This document shows, piece after piece, positions 48,001-58,305 of a DNA stretch of 64,000 bases. The notes below the pieces were generated by a model. The model searched no databases. It was given only the letters and a program-made list of their open reading frames with translations, and had not been told where the DNA came from. Numbering within the stretch: the first letter of the stretch is position 1; every line of letters begins with the position of its first letter. The DNA is from Marsupella aquatica (lineage: Eukaryota > Marchantiophyta), in NCBI GenBank assembly GCA_973895155.1, contig OZ316892.1, forward strand, positions 22,692,001 to 22,756,000, given 5' to 3'. A program made the translations under genes and the position numbers.

Positions 48001-48421
48001 CAAAGAGAGCAACTCCTGCATCCCTTGATGGCTCCTCGCTATTGCACAGCACTCCATCCATATCAAACAGCACTCCTCTCACTTCAGGAGCTTTTTCTCG
48101 CTCCTCCTCTCCTGCTGTCTCGCTCTCAACCTCCCCCACCTCATTAGCCAGCGCTCGACCAATCTCTGCTCCCTTCTTCCTTGCTGCTGCTCGGGAATTG
48201 ACCAATTCACCAACGGGCCCTGAATCTCTGGATGAACTCCTCTTCTTCAGCGAGCTCTGCAAAATCGACAGAGCTGAAGGAAACGCGGAATTCAGTGGAA
48301 ATGGGGCAGGACCCACAGATTGTTTCAGCTCCTCTGCATTTCTGCGCAGTTGTGAGGCCCTCGCCAAGCTGTTGACTCCCGGGCGTTGTGCACAAGGCAA
48401 CAGTAGAAGCTTCGCCTCCAT
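45029..48421 (-). CDS. SOQ1: SUPPRESSOR OF QUENCHING 1 homologue, intron-free
   Basis: A single 1130-codon frame from the ATG at 48421 (MEAKLLLLPC) to TAA at 45029; the frame is open nine bases further up but only from a TTG. Domains in SOQ1 order: N-terminal plastid-targeting region (about 1-60); HAD hydrolase (115-310) with catalytic D120xD122 in LFDMDGV, ASS motif II, K257 in KPAPD and E281-D282; one membrane segment (about 398-414, FGSLLIGLSCIGVAAS); thioredoxin-like domain with the redox motif C504-I-N-C507 in FWTYCCINC; NHL beta-propeller (about 640-960, repeated LFISDSNNHRV, LYVADTENHAV, IYIADSYNHKV, LFVADTNNNVI); and a C-terminal beta-rich domain to 1130. In Arabidopsis SOQ1 is a thylakoid protein that suppresses the slow qH form of light-energy quenching. 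All catalytic motifs are intact, so this copy is probably functional. The lack of introns is unusual for this gene. Confidence 0.95.
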   Translation of the reverse strand: MEAKLLLLPCAQRPGVNSLARASQLRRNAEELKQSVGPAPFPLNSAFPSALSILQSSLKKRSSSRDSGPVGELVNSRAAARKKGAEIGRALANEVGEVESETAGEEEREKAPEVRGVLFDMDGVLCNSEEPSRDAGVALFAEMGITVVAEDFVPFMGTGEANFLGGVATKYGVDQFDVIAAKKRFFEIYIAKYALPNSGLGYPGALDLILQCKEAGLKMAVASSADRVKVDANLAAAGLPQDNFDAIVSADLFKNLKPAPDIFFAAAKALGLPPEECVVVEDALAGVQAARAAGMRCIAVTTTLDEERLQPAGPSLIRKDISKISVEDLLTLQEPPESGSGPSSTAPESQELPMADIEFPSVVDRASSFLSDLGGNLSLDKELVLPLGPMTTRRDVFRFGSLLIGLSCIGVAASNWKAMSYASPKALLNAVFGVSSPMVNDSDATSSQRIKQFTKYIADMEAKGGGESVEDFKPQLEWLNSPPLSLQRDLKGKVVVFDFWTYCCINCMHILPDLSYLEKKYADQAFTVVGVHSAKFDNEKDSSAIRNAVLRYDVTHPVVNDGDMVMWRQLGVSSWPTLMVLSPKGKVIAQLAGEGHRKDLDDLVQAALNYYGEKQLLDYRPVPEALEKDKDSRLAASPLKFPGKLATDLANQRLFISDSNNHRVVVTDLEGKFILQVGGGGGEGFRDGSFEYAAFNRPQGLTYNPSKNVLYVADTENHAVREIDFVNESVKTLAGNGEKGADYKGGNKGLSQVLNSPWDVCLDSSYGVLYVALAGQHQIWQINLSDGVAKVFSGDGYERNLNGKSGSNTSYAQPSGLSLGTDTKEIFVADSESSSVRLMDLKTGGSKLLAGGDPMFADNLFQFGDKDGVGSKALLQHPLGVLNGTDGLIYIADSYNHKVKAIEKGSQKVTSIAGTGKAGFKDGKGQSAQLSEPAGLAQGPNGTLFVADTNNNVIRVLDISAKGSPTLKTLELKGVAPPPPSPVTAPRRLRRRLSSDTEIVQVAPISSTSGELQLEFKLPSEFHFTTEAQSKYEADVEQDSGVTIEPASGNIGPDGRAKLQFSRIPGSSSSSSVRISCKVYYCQQDEVCLYKALAFEVPVSSEQKEASQSITISYLVQSKTSTKNSLSGLA

Positions 48422-50783
48422 GGAGCCCAACTCCCAAAATTCTCACAAAAGCGTTCAGCAATTCCACGAGTGCTTCAGACTCCAACCTACGAGAAATTCA
48501 TAACATTTTCGCTCATGAATGGCGAGAAGGAAGGATTCTGTTTGCTGATTATGAGGATTTGAAGCTCTTCTTCAAAATCTCGCAGTCCCCTCGTCTTCAA
48601 GGGTGATGGTTATACTCCTCTGAGACTTGGATTAGAGTACAGTAGTTCTATAGGTCTATCCACTTCTCTTTCCATTTCACATATCGGGGCAACGTATCAG
48701 CATTCACACCCACACAATTTTTGGGATTAAAATCTGGCGATGGCGAAAGATCTATTGTGAGTACAGACATTTACTGTAGTTACGAATGGGTAACCCATGG
48801 TCTGGAGGAGGTTAGACCATCTCCAAGGTTACTGGGTTTGGTTACTGGGTTTGGTTACTGTGCTACGTGGACGGTAACTAATGGCCCAAGGGGTTATGGG
48901 TTGTAATCCCTGAGAGCATTGAGCTCAAGTGGGGTTATAGCCATGGCCCTTGAGTGACCATGGATTACCGAGTGTAAGCCATAAGTGTATTTTTGCTCTA
49001 CTTTTTTATTTGAAATTGCACATGACATTGGATGACACTCTAGGCAGGCTAGCGACGAGGCCAAAATCTCACAACCCCCGGCCAGACTGGCAGGGGGTTA
49101 GGACTCAGAGCTATCCATAGAAATACAAAGCAAAATGTATAGGAGGGATTTATGAATGGATAACCCATGGAGGCAAGGGGATTTAGAGCATTTCCAAGGT
49201 TACTGGGTTTGGTTTGGTTTGGATACCCAGGCTGATCTTAGTGGTATCCCAGTTTGTGCAAAAACTAAAATATTATTAAAAATTGGACCTGAGTGACAAA
49301 ATGATTTCGCTTATGAAACCTCAAAAAGAATTCTGTGATGTAAATTTTAAGAATGTTCTAAGCATATTTATATTAACACTCAGTGTATGCATCATCTAAA
49401 ATATTATTGTGATGTTTGAGTTATATCCTGAAATTAAATTTTATTACTTTTGGAGCAGGTCCTGCATGACACGACTGTATTACAAGTAGCAGTCATGGAA
49501 GTGAAACACTTTTTGGACAATTTTACTCCACACCAGAAATTCACACCACCTTAGATTATAATCTACAAAATCTAGCAATGAATCGTAGATTGTCTTTCCA
49601 ATACAAATCTAGAAACCCAAAAACCCAGTGTTTGAAAACGTGATAGTTTTACACTGAATTCTAGAGATGACTTTTTACGTTTTACTTCTTGGGTTCAATC
49701 AACAGCCAATTAAATTAAGGCTTTCCGGTAAGGGTTGGAGATGCTCGTATGGGGTGTAATTTGTGAGGGCAGTGAGCCCTAGGGGGTGACAGAGCTTAAA
49801 CCCTCATTGTGTCGCCCAGAACTATGCTTGCAAGGAGAAAGACTCACAAGGAGGGTTAATTTTTTTTGGGCAAGGTCTGCCGGGAGCCCTGCATCCCACA
49901 GCAATTGGGTGCTTTGACAACACAGTATTAGGGGCTTTCCAAGAATAACTGGACCACAAATGACCAGTAGGTTTGAAGATTTTGCTTTAGGATGCCTTCA
50001 CAAGAAGTGGGGGCCCATAGCTTAATTCTGTTCCCTTTGAGATTAAATCTGGACCTTATGATGAGTAGGACAGAGTATTGTAATAGGCCAAGAACTCAAC
50101 TTGGTAAGGTGAATTTCTCTTATGGCTGACAAAAGGGTAGTATAATAGATGATGGTGAGGAGGCAATTTGGGTATTTGACCTGTGGCTGTTGCGTCGTAG
50201 GGTTGGGCTTTCTTGGTTTGCTAGTATGGGATGGGGCCTTTGGGGAGGATACTTTGGCTCCCCCTCCCTTCAGGACTTTAGTGGTGCTTTTGGGTTTTTC
50301 CTTCCCTGGTTGGTTGTTGGACATTTGCTTTTGTTGCTGGCCGTCCGGTGGACACTGTGCCTGGTTGGTTTGCCTTTGGCTACTTGTTTTCCCCTCATCA
50401 ATGGGGTTTTTGCGGAATCATGTTTTTGGGTGTTATGTTAGTATGTTCCATAATTAGTTTTCTATGACAACTTCTCTACTCACACTATTTCCAGTGTCAT
50501 GCTATTCCAGGAGTCACACTAACTTCATACTAACCCTAAAATACACTACCTTCGTACAAACGGTAAATCACCTGCTTTTAATAACATTTCCAACCCACAC
50601 TTCCCACACCCAGGTAATGTGACTACACTTACCACAAGATTCATTGTTTCACACAACATTTTCGGTATCAGTAGTCCCACCACAATAATGTGGCCTGATT
50701 CCTATAATTAACATTACTTGTAACACAATGAGTCACTTTCAATTATTGTTAATACTAGTTAGTGTTAGTAAGGCTGATTCCAG
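48422..50783. other. Intergenic upstream of SOQ1
   Basis: Includes the SOQ1 promoter and leader. Two related segments, about 48785-48900 and 49150-49235, share gggtaacccatgg / gataacccatgg and ccaaggttactgggtttggtt, so a dispersed or duplicated repeat is present. No gene recognised. Confidence 0.5.
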
Positions 50784-51300
50784 TTGGTTTTGGTTATGTG
50801 TACACACTTAACCCTTTCGTTGCCACTGATTTCTGGCAGCAGCGACACTGTCTACTTTGGGTCCGCCTCCGATCGTTTGCCCTTTTTTGTTGGTTTTTCC
50901 AGGCCCTCTTTCGGTGTTTCTTTTGCCGGCCACGGTTGTGATCCCGCCTCGGCCGCCGCGCGACCACCTTCCGGTACCCACGGGTTGCAGGTCGATGCCT
51001 TTATTTTTGCTCATAGCCTCGTAAAGGGTCGCGTGCCAGGTTTATCGCCACCTCGCGGCTGTGTGTTTATAGGGTGCCCTTCTCCCTCTGTGTATACACA
51101 TCGGGGGCGACAGCCCTTTCCTTACCATTTTATTTTCCTTTCGCTTGCCGGTACTGCATAGGCCATCGTGCCCTCCACTCTTTTCCCACCCGCCATTTTC
51201 TTTATTTTCCCACTCGCGGTTTTCTCTCCTTTTCCCCCGTTGCCAGCACTTAAAATAGGGGAGAGGGAACGAGTACAAGCAAGAGCCGAGAGGGAGAGGG
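50784..51300 (+). repeat. LTR-like GC-rich segment of the Ty3 locus
   Basis: GC-rich sequence with a tgtgtatacacatcggggg motif and gcataggccatcgtgcc. Both have counterparts on the minus strand at 54300-54800, so the two segments look like relatives in opposite orientation flanking the inverted Gag-protease block. I could not set exact ends or a TG...CA border. The overlapping open frames show no domain. Confidence 0.35.
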
Positions 51301-51528
51301 TACGAGGCCCTATGGCAAATTAAGAGGGCCAGCCTGGTGATTTTTGTGTGGCCTGTAGTACCGGGTTGGAAGCCCATAGCCCTTTCTCTCTCCTCAGGAC
51401 TAGGTTCATCCCATGTACCGGTAGAATGTCGATAAACCAGGCAAGGGGAAACGGCCCTGAGTACAAGTCGTTTCCCATCAACACTGACCCATTTCTATTC
51501 AAGAGTCACAAGACAAGAGCAAAACCTA

Positions 51529-54280
51529 AGAGTCATCAGTATGTCAATCAACTCTATAGTATGCATGCTCATGCCAATTGTCAATTGTGAAACCCGGTGG
51601 GAACAAAGCCTCCTGGCCAATGAGCACATCATACGTAGTGGCATTTGTAACCAAGCATCTGACTGGGAAATGAAGCTCCTGATTTGTACCTCCATTAAAA
51701 GTGAGAGTGAATAAAATAAAACTCTCACCCAGCACGTCCTCCACAGTGCCACTAGTAGTCTGAATGTGCCACCTGGATTGCTGTAAATTACCAGTCAGAA
51801 GTCCCATCTTCTTGGCAAACTGAATGCCCAAGATCACTGGTTGAGCATCTATGTCTAGCATGACCACCTGAGGAGTGTGACCCTCCAACTTGACCACTGA
51901 ATTCCTGTTGTTAACAATGGCAATGGTGGTGGAAAGTGAAGTCCTGTCACTAGGCACCACTTTCGGCAAATGATGAGGTACCTTGTGAAGGGAGTCAGTG
52001 TCCACGGTCTTCCTACTCAGCAGCATAGCCAGGAAAGATGGAGCAACATGACCAACATCAAGTGTAGCTCTGGTCACACAATCAGCAACAATTGGTACCG
52101 GGACAGCCAAAACCAGTGGAAGCATGTAATGGAGAAGAAGGTCCAGTATGTACATGAGATTGGACCTCCAAAACTGGTGTCACAGGGATTGATAAAGAAT
52201 GCAGTGAACCCTCTAGCGCTCTGATGATAGCTCTGGCATCCAACTGTAAATCGTGGTAACTAAAAAGTGAAATTGTAAGAATCTGTTGTGCCATATCGGA
52301 GGTGAAATGCTCAAGCAGCTTAGGAGAAACAACTCCCTGTGAAATGTTAGTAGCACCTGGTGGTGGAATGGATGTAGCTGCAGCTCCCTCCCCCCTTGCT
52401 AACAAGGTGCGCTCTTCAACAAATGTGAGTGGCTGAAAAGATTGGGGCATTATAGCCCGAGCTCTCCTAGCTCTAGTCATAGGACCGGCAACAAGACCAT
52501 CAACCTGTACAATACGGCGTGTGGGAGCAGTACGGGAGACAGCACTGGCCTACTGGTAAGCAAAATAGAATGGGCAGAATAAATCTGAAAATTCTGCTGT
52601 AAGGCCAGGCTGTGTAACAAAGGACAGCATGCGCTCACCCATATGAGTATCAAAGGGCAAGCCATAGAAAGAGCGGGGCAGACCCGGGGGGCAGAGGTGC
52701 TGAATTGTCAGTGGTGCTTGGACCAGGGATGGGTTACACATGACCGGCAGGTTGAGAAGGACCAATAGAGGCAGGTGACTTGCCTTTGATGTTGGCAAGT
52801 TGGACACGTAAAGATTCAACCTCATGAGTCAAAGACTGTAGTTGAGTAGCTTGTGCGTTGTGAGCCTCCTTCTGAGCTAGTTGCTTTTGTTGTTGCTTCC
52901 AGGGTGGCCTGTTGGCGCCGGGTGTTTGGCACTAGAAGGAGGAGCAACTGATGCAATAGGAGCCCTCCTAGCTGGTGGGGGAGTGGAAGCAAGAGCATAA
53001 TGAGGGGCCTGTTGTCTTAGCTACTTCCTCTTTGGGAATTTGGCAAAATACACTGCCTCCAAGTGACCCACTTTCCCACAAAAATCACAAGACAAGTCCT
53101 CAGCAACAATGTCACATTCATTAGCCTTGTGATTAGGGTTACCACAATAGTTGCAAGATGGCAACATGAAAGCAACTTTATGTGTTGGCTTGGGCTTGGA
53201 ACCATACTGTGGCACATGGAAAGGAGTGGCTAGTGTAGGGGCAGCAGCCTGATACCTGGATTGTGGCGGACGTGCAATGATGGCCTCATAATGTGCATGA
53301 GCCAACTCCAGTTTCTCAAGAGTGTCATATATATTGAGCAATGTGTAGCTGTCTCCAAACTTTGAGAATACTTACTATAACACTTGCGAATGGAGAGCTG
53401 GTGTGCCCTCCAATGCATGAAGATAGCAATGAGTAGCCTCCAGGTTAGTGATGCTCTGGGTGTCCTTCTTCAGGTTGAGAAGCCGATGATACATCATCTT
53501 CAATGTTTCATTGCACTCCCGATCTCGCTGCCTCATAAAGGTGGCCAACTGCATGATTTTGTCAACACTCTTGATTGGGAATTTCAATTCAAGAACCTAA
53601 AAAAACTCAGCCACTGGATCAGCAAAGGCAAGGAAATCAATGGTGGGAGAAATGCCCGATGTAGCCTGTGCCAATACAGTGGGAGTAACTGGCGTAGTGG
53701 TAGGAACTGGAGTAGGAGGGGTAGTGGCAAGAGCAACAGCATGGGCTGAAATGGCATTTTGTAATGCCAGTTGTGAGGCAACCACAATTGCACTAGCATA
53801 GGCATGATTAGGCAATTGTGTGACAACAAGCAGCCATTGAGAGTGCTGCTCATACACATCCAAAGCCTCATGGTGCACATACTTGGCTAGTTGCTTAAAT
53901 GCAAAAGCATTTGTGAAATTGCTGCCGTACTTCAACTCCAATTCGTAAATGATAGTGTAGAAAGTAGATTTGAACTCACGCAAAGAAACAGTGCCTGGCC
54001 GCCCGTTGAAGCGCTCAATGCGGCTAGATGAGTGACTGACACCCATGTTGTATGTCGGTGAAGCAAGGACAACCAGTGATGAAGATGGAGTAAAGGGCAA
54101 AGAAGCAATAGCAGGCTTTGGGGTAGTGGTGAAGCGACCACCAAATGTAGCAGAAGGATTGTGTGGTGTGGGTATTGTTGCTCTTTGCTAACGTTGTCAA
54201 AATTGCCAAAACTCCAATGAAATTGGCACCAACGGTTGTGGATGAGCTGCTACAATTCGGCTCCTCTACTAACATGCTGC
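51529..54280 (-). pseudogene. Ty3/gypsy Gag-protease region, broken
   Basis: One minus-strand frame can be followed from about 54.28 to 52.08 kb, broken by several in-frame stops. It encodes a Gag core (SLREFKSTFYTIIYELELKY, then MQLATFMRQRDRECNETLKM) and two zinc knuckles (CNYCGNPNHKANEC and a CDFCGKVGHLEAVYF with its last Cys lost). A frameshift leads to the protease frame (to 51544), with PQVVMLDIDAQPVILGIQFA and the typical end TNATTYDVLIGQEALFPPGF. The catalytic Asp-Thr/Ser-Gly is changed to Asp-Ile-Asp. The frame ends YYRVD then TGA where Trp is usual. Family: Ty3 elements whose pol is on the plus strand next door at 55.1-58.4 kb. Confidence 0.85.
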
Positions 54281-54800
54281 ATGCTCACCCGGGGTGCCTA
54301 AATCAAAAATGCCCCCCTTCCTAGTGGTACAAGGTGACGATGGGAAAGAAACTGGCAAGAAAAAGGAATGACAACCCCAAGGCTAAGAAATGAAACCCAC
54401 AAAGGAAACAAACAGGGTGAGACAAAAATGTGTAGACCGGCCCTGCCAAAAATGCTCAAAAAAATGAAGCAAAAGAAACCAAGAGGAAACAGCGAAAAGG
54501 GGTCCCCAATGTGTATGCACAAGCAAGAGGTGTCTACACAAACCGGTCTTGCATCCCTATATAGCAACTGGCCCTGGGAAAGAAATATAGAGAGGGAGGG
54601 CGAAAGTGATCGGACGCCCAATGTGTACACACGGGGCAGGCACGCCGAGAGCAAGCCCAATTGAAGCAGAAAAAAAGGTCAATCTTGTATATATGTGTAC
54701 ACACAGGGGTAGTAGTGGCACGATGCCCTATGCACCGACAACTTGCGATGACGGTAACAAAGAGGCGGAAAGGAGGCAAAGGAGAAAAAAAGGGGACCCC
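54281..54800 (-). other. Leader/LTR-like segment of the Ty3 locus
   Basis: Lies 5' of Gag on the minus strand. It is T/C-rich on that strand and repeats a motif of the form gtgt(g)tacacattggg three times (about 54507-54530, 54617-54640 and 54695-54710). I saw no certain primer-binding site or LTR border. Confidence 0.35.
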
Positions 54801-54802
54801 TT

Positions 54803-55140
54803 TTAATGATGACTCAAGCCCTCCTTATGAGCTCCCAAATGGAATTCCCTCCGCCTTCTTAATGATCCGTGGGGCCTCATGCCCTCTTGGCAAAAGTACT
54901 CCCCAGAGAAGGGAGTTGTATGTACTCCCCCCTCCTTTTAATGCAGCATAGGGCCTCGGGCCCTCCCCTTGTGCTCCTGCCTCGGCTCCCCCTCCCCACT
55001 ACTTTAATGGTGTTGAATGGGCTTTGTGCCCTGCATGAGGACTCCCAAAGGGAGTCTACGTTAACTCCCCCCATTAATGCACTGTGGGCCTCGTGCCCTG
55101 GCAAGAGGACTCCCAAGAAGGGAGTTGAATGTACTCCCCA
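54803..55140. repeat. Degenerate tandem repeat, five units of 56-79 bp
   Basis: ttaatg landmarks at 54803, 54859, 54938, 55014 and 55074, each followed by ggcct(c/t)(a/g)tgccct and then ggactccc...gggagt...actcccc. The block lies exactly between the opposed halves of the Ty3 element. Confidence 0.75.
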
Positions 55141-55499
55141 TTCATCCAGCATCAGGAGTTCCAGCTCTACTCCATGTACGGTACTGCTACATGGCATCTA
55201 GACCAGGTGCACTTACCTCTATTCAACACTCACCGCTCCAGTCCAAGTGTTGGGGGGGAGGAGGTTCCTTTGAATGTGGCTGACATTATTTTTGAGTTTC
55301 ATGGTGTGGACCATTCCAGATCAGCAGGTACAATAGGCCTTGGAGAGGTCTCATCACCTTATCAACAACATACTAGCAGCTTGGACAGTGAAGAGGCCAA
55401 CACTTCTGGTTATTCAAGCACGAGTACATCAGGTCCTATTCCTAGTGTACGTTGCCAACTACACATTCATCATGGGCAACCATTTGAGTAAAAGACAGA

Positions 55500-56254
55500 T
55501 TGAAGGACCAGCTGCTGAATTTGCTCCTCAAGCATGAGAACGTGTTTGCTTTCTCTACGAAGGACTTGGGTAAGTGCAAGACTATGCAGTTCTCCATTGA
55601 GTTGATTGATGAAACACCTATCTTTAGGCGGAGACATCATTTGAGTAAGCATGAGTGGCAGTTGGTGGATGAGAGATGCCAATAGCTCTATGCAGCTGGT
55701 CTTATTCAGCCAACTACATCAGATTTTGCAGTAGCTACAGTGATGCCAACAAAGAAGGATTCCAGTGAATTGTGGACAGAGAAGCGCATGTGTGGGGACT
55801 ATAGGCCACTGAACCTGGTCACACCTCAGGATAGGTACCCCATGCCACGGCCAGAGGAGCTATTTGACAGCATTGGAGACTCAGACATCTTCACTCTTGT
55901 GGCTTTAACCAAATTTTGCTGCTTGCAAAGGACAGCAAGAAAACAACTTTACATGGTAGTAACCAACTATGGGAGTGGTTGGTGATGTCATTTGGCTTGA
56001 AGAATGCGCCCATATTCTTTCAAAGAGTCATGGAGTCCCAAGTTCTTCAAGGTGTTGAGTTTCTAGAATGCTACATTGATGATGTGTTGGTCCACAACAA
56101 AGGATTTGACCAGCCTCTACTTGACCTTGAGGAACTATTCATGAGGCTTAAGAAGGTGAACCTAAAGATACACCCCAAGAAGCCTGAATTTGCTGTCAGA
56201 TCAGTAGTATATCTTGGGCATCGGAATCTTCCAAATGGAACCATGGCTCACTGA
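55500..56254 (+). pseudogene. Ty3 reverse transcriptase, broken
   Basis: FRRRHHLSKHEWQLVDERC, then a TAG stop at 55683, then MCGDYRPLNLVTPQDRYPMP and ELFDSIGDSDIFT. A frameshift near 55910 moves to a second frame with KKTTLHGSNQLWEWLVM, SFGLKNAPIFFQRVM and the catalytic CYIDDVLVH, ending at a TGA at 56252-56254. Confidence 0.88.
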
Positions 56255-56260
56255 GCCAAG

Positions 56261-56870
56261 GTGGTATCCATCTTGGAAATGCCCACTCCTACTGATGTTC
56301 AAACTCTTAGGAGCTTTATTGGGTTGTGCAATCACTACCGGATCTACATCAAAGATTTCAGTACCATTGCACATCCATTGTACTCTTTGTTGAAAAAGAA
56401 TGTGACTTGGACATGGAGTACAAATGTTGAGGCAACATTTGCCACTTTGAAGGAGAAGCTCTCAAAATACCCAGTGCTGAGAAGACCTGATTTCATCAAG
56501 GTCTTTGTGCTACACACGGATTGGAGTGCCCTTGGGATTGGTGCCATTATGGGCCAACATGATGAGGAAGATAAGGAGTACGTCATTGCCTATGCATCCA
56601 GGAGCAATAATCAAGCAGATAGTCATTATTCTTCTTATGAGGGTGAATGTATTGCTGTTGTGTGGGCTGTCATACATTACAGGCCCTACCTCTATGGGAC
56701 CAAGTTTACTCTCTACACCGACCACCAGCCCTTGAAGTGGTTGATGACCAATGACAAGCTTACTGGCCAGCAAACTTGCTTGTTGGGCGCTCATACTCTA
56801 GGAGTATGACTTTGAGGTAATTCATAGGCCTGGTGTGACACATCAGAATGCTAACACTATGTCCCATAGC
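56261..56870 (+). pseudogene. Ty3 RNase H, broken
   Basis: Same frame as the RT end after the stop: LRSFIGLCNHYRIYIKDFS (connection), then LHTDWSALGIGAIMGQ, YASRSNNQADSHYSSYEGE and FTLYTDHQPLKWLM. A frameshift near 56790 leads into EYDFEVIHRPGVTHQNAN, the RNase H end. Confidence 0.88.
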
Positions 56871-57106
56871 CCTTTGATTACCTCTGATGTGTACTCAGAT
56901 GCACGACAGGATTTTGACCAAGTTTCTATTCTGCCTACATTTCATGCATCTACCTATCTTGCTTTGCTGCCATGCTACGTTGTTGACCAACCTATGGTGG
57001 ACATATGGGAGGACAACGACACCCTGATATTTTTGTAGCATGGGAGTACCCCGTACATGTTACTGCAGCCCAAAGAGATTGAATTCAGCAAAGGTCCAAG
57101 TGTTAC

Positions 57107-58305
57107 TTGTGGAAGGGAGATCATCTCATGCGCCGTTTGCCAGACAGGGAAGTGGTGGTTTCACCCATTCATGAGAGGGTTGGCCTTATCCATAAGGTAC
57201 ATTATGAACTTGGTCATTTTGGCGTTAAGATGACTTATAGCCTCTTGGTCCCCCATTATCATTGGAGAGGTATGGCCAGGTTTGAGATGTTATTGCCCGA
57301 TGTGAGCAGTGTGATAGGATGAGGACTTCTTTCACATCTCGGTAACCCACACTTCATCCACTCCCTATTCAGGGTATGTTTTATTGTTGGTCATGTGATT
57401 TGGCTGGAGAATTGCCCCTCACATCTCGGGGTAACCTCTACATCATGATCATGATAGAACATTTCTTTAAGTGGATAGAACTTGTGGCATTGCCGGATAA
57501 GACCTCTCGTAGTACCAGCCAGACATTCCTTCAACAAGTTCTTAGCCGCTTTGGAGCTTGTGCAGAATGTCTCACTGACCAGGGATCAAAGTTCAGAGGA
57601 GAGTTCCAGGAGCTGCTTGATCAGGCCCTCATTGATCATCGCCAGACGTCACGAGATCATCCACAAGCAGATGGCTTGGTAGAGCGCATGGTTCAAACAT
57701 GCAAGAAGGGTCTCCGAAAGATTTTCCTCACCAAAAAGGAGGATTGGGACTTGGCCTTACCCTACATTGCCATGGGGTATAGGATGTCTAGACATGCATC
57801 ACTGTCTAACTTTTCTCCCTACTTTTTGTTGTTTGGTCGTCACCCAATTCCACCTTCTACTATTGCTGCTCACATGCTTCAGGTGGTGGACTTGGATTCA
57901 GTCGTGACTTGGTCTGATGTGATCTCTGAGAGAGCTGCCCTATTCAGGAGGGTTATGTCCATGGCCATGGAGAATTTGGCCATTGCACAACACAGAGACA
58001 CACTGCGTTATGCACACACACGAGAGGGCACTTTTCAGCCCAAGGTCAGGAAATTTGAAGTGGGAAATTTTGTGTACTTGCAGCGGCAAGCTAACAACAC
58101 CCTGGACACCTCTACCAGTCGTACTATTCTTAGGGTTAAGGCTATTCAACCTTCTGGAGTGCTAGAGTTACAAGGAGCAGATGGGCCCACAATTGCTAAC
58201 AATACCATAAATTGCGCCCCTTGTCATCTGCCTAACCTAGATCCCACCATTGTGACTTCTACTTGGATTCCACCTGTGGACTACCTGTGCAAAGTGTGTT
58301 TGTGA
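57107..58305 (+). pseudogene. Ty3 integrase, broken
   Basis: The zinc-binding part has the His pair (HKVHYELGHFG) in one frame and the Cys pair (CEQC, about 57301-57312) in another. The core from 57376 is intact: Asp in SCDLAGELP, Asp in LTDQGSKFRGEF, Glu in HPQADGLVERM. The frame then runs to a TGA at 58303-58305 just inside the PHD finger. Confidence 0.88.

Noticed and set aside
45029-48421. SOQ1 as a processed pseudogene
   Set aside because: No stop or frameshift in 1130 codons, all catalytic motifs retained, and no poly(A) remnant seen at the 3' side. A functional gene is more likely, though a retrogene origin remains possible.
50149-50457. Trp/Leu/Cys-rich frame of 102 codons that looks like a membrane protein
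   Set aside because: Two frames on the same strand are both open over T/G-rich DNA, and there is no conserved motif or intron border.
54298-54660. 120-codon hydrophobic frame on the minus strand
   Set aside because: Lies in the leader-like T/C-rich segment 5' of Gag; Leu/Phe/Ser-rich composition follows from the base composition, and the frame lacks an ATG at its start.
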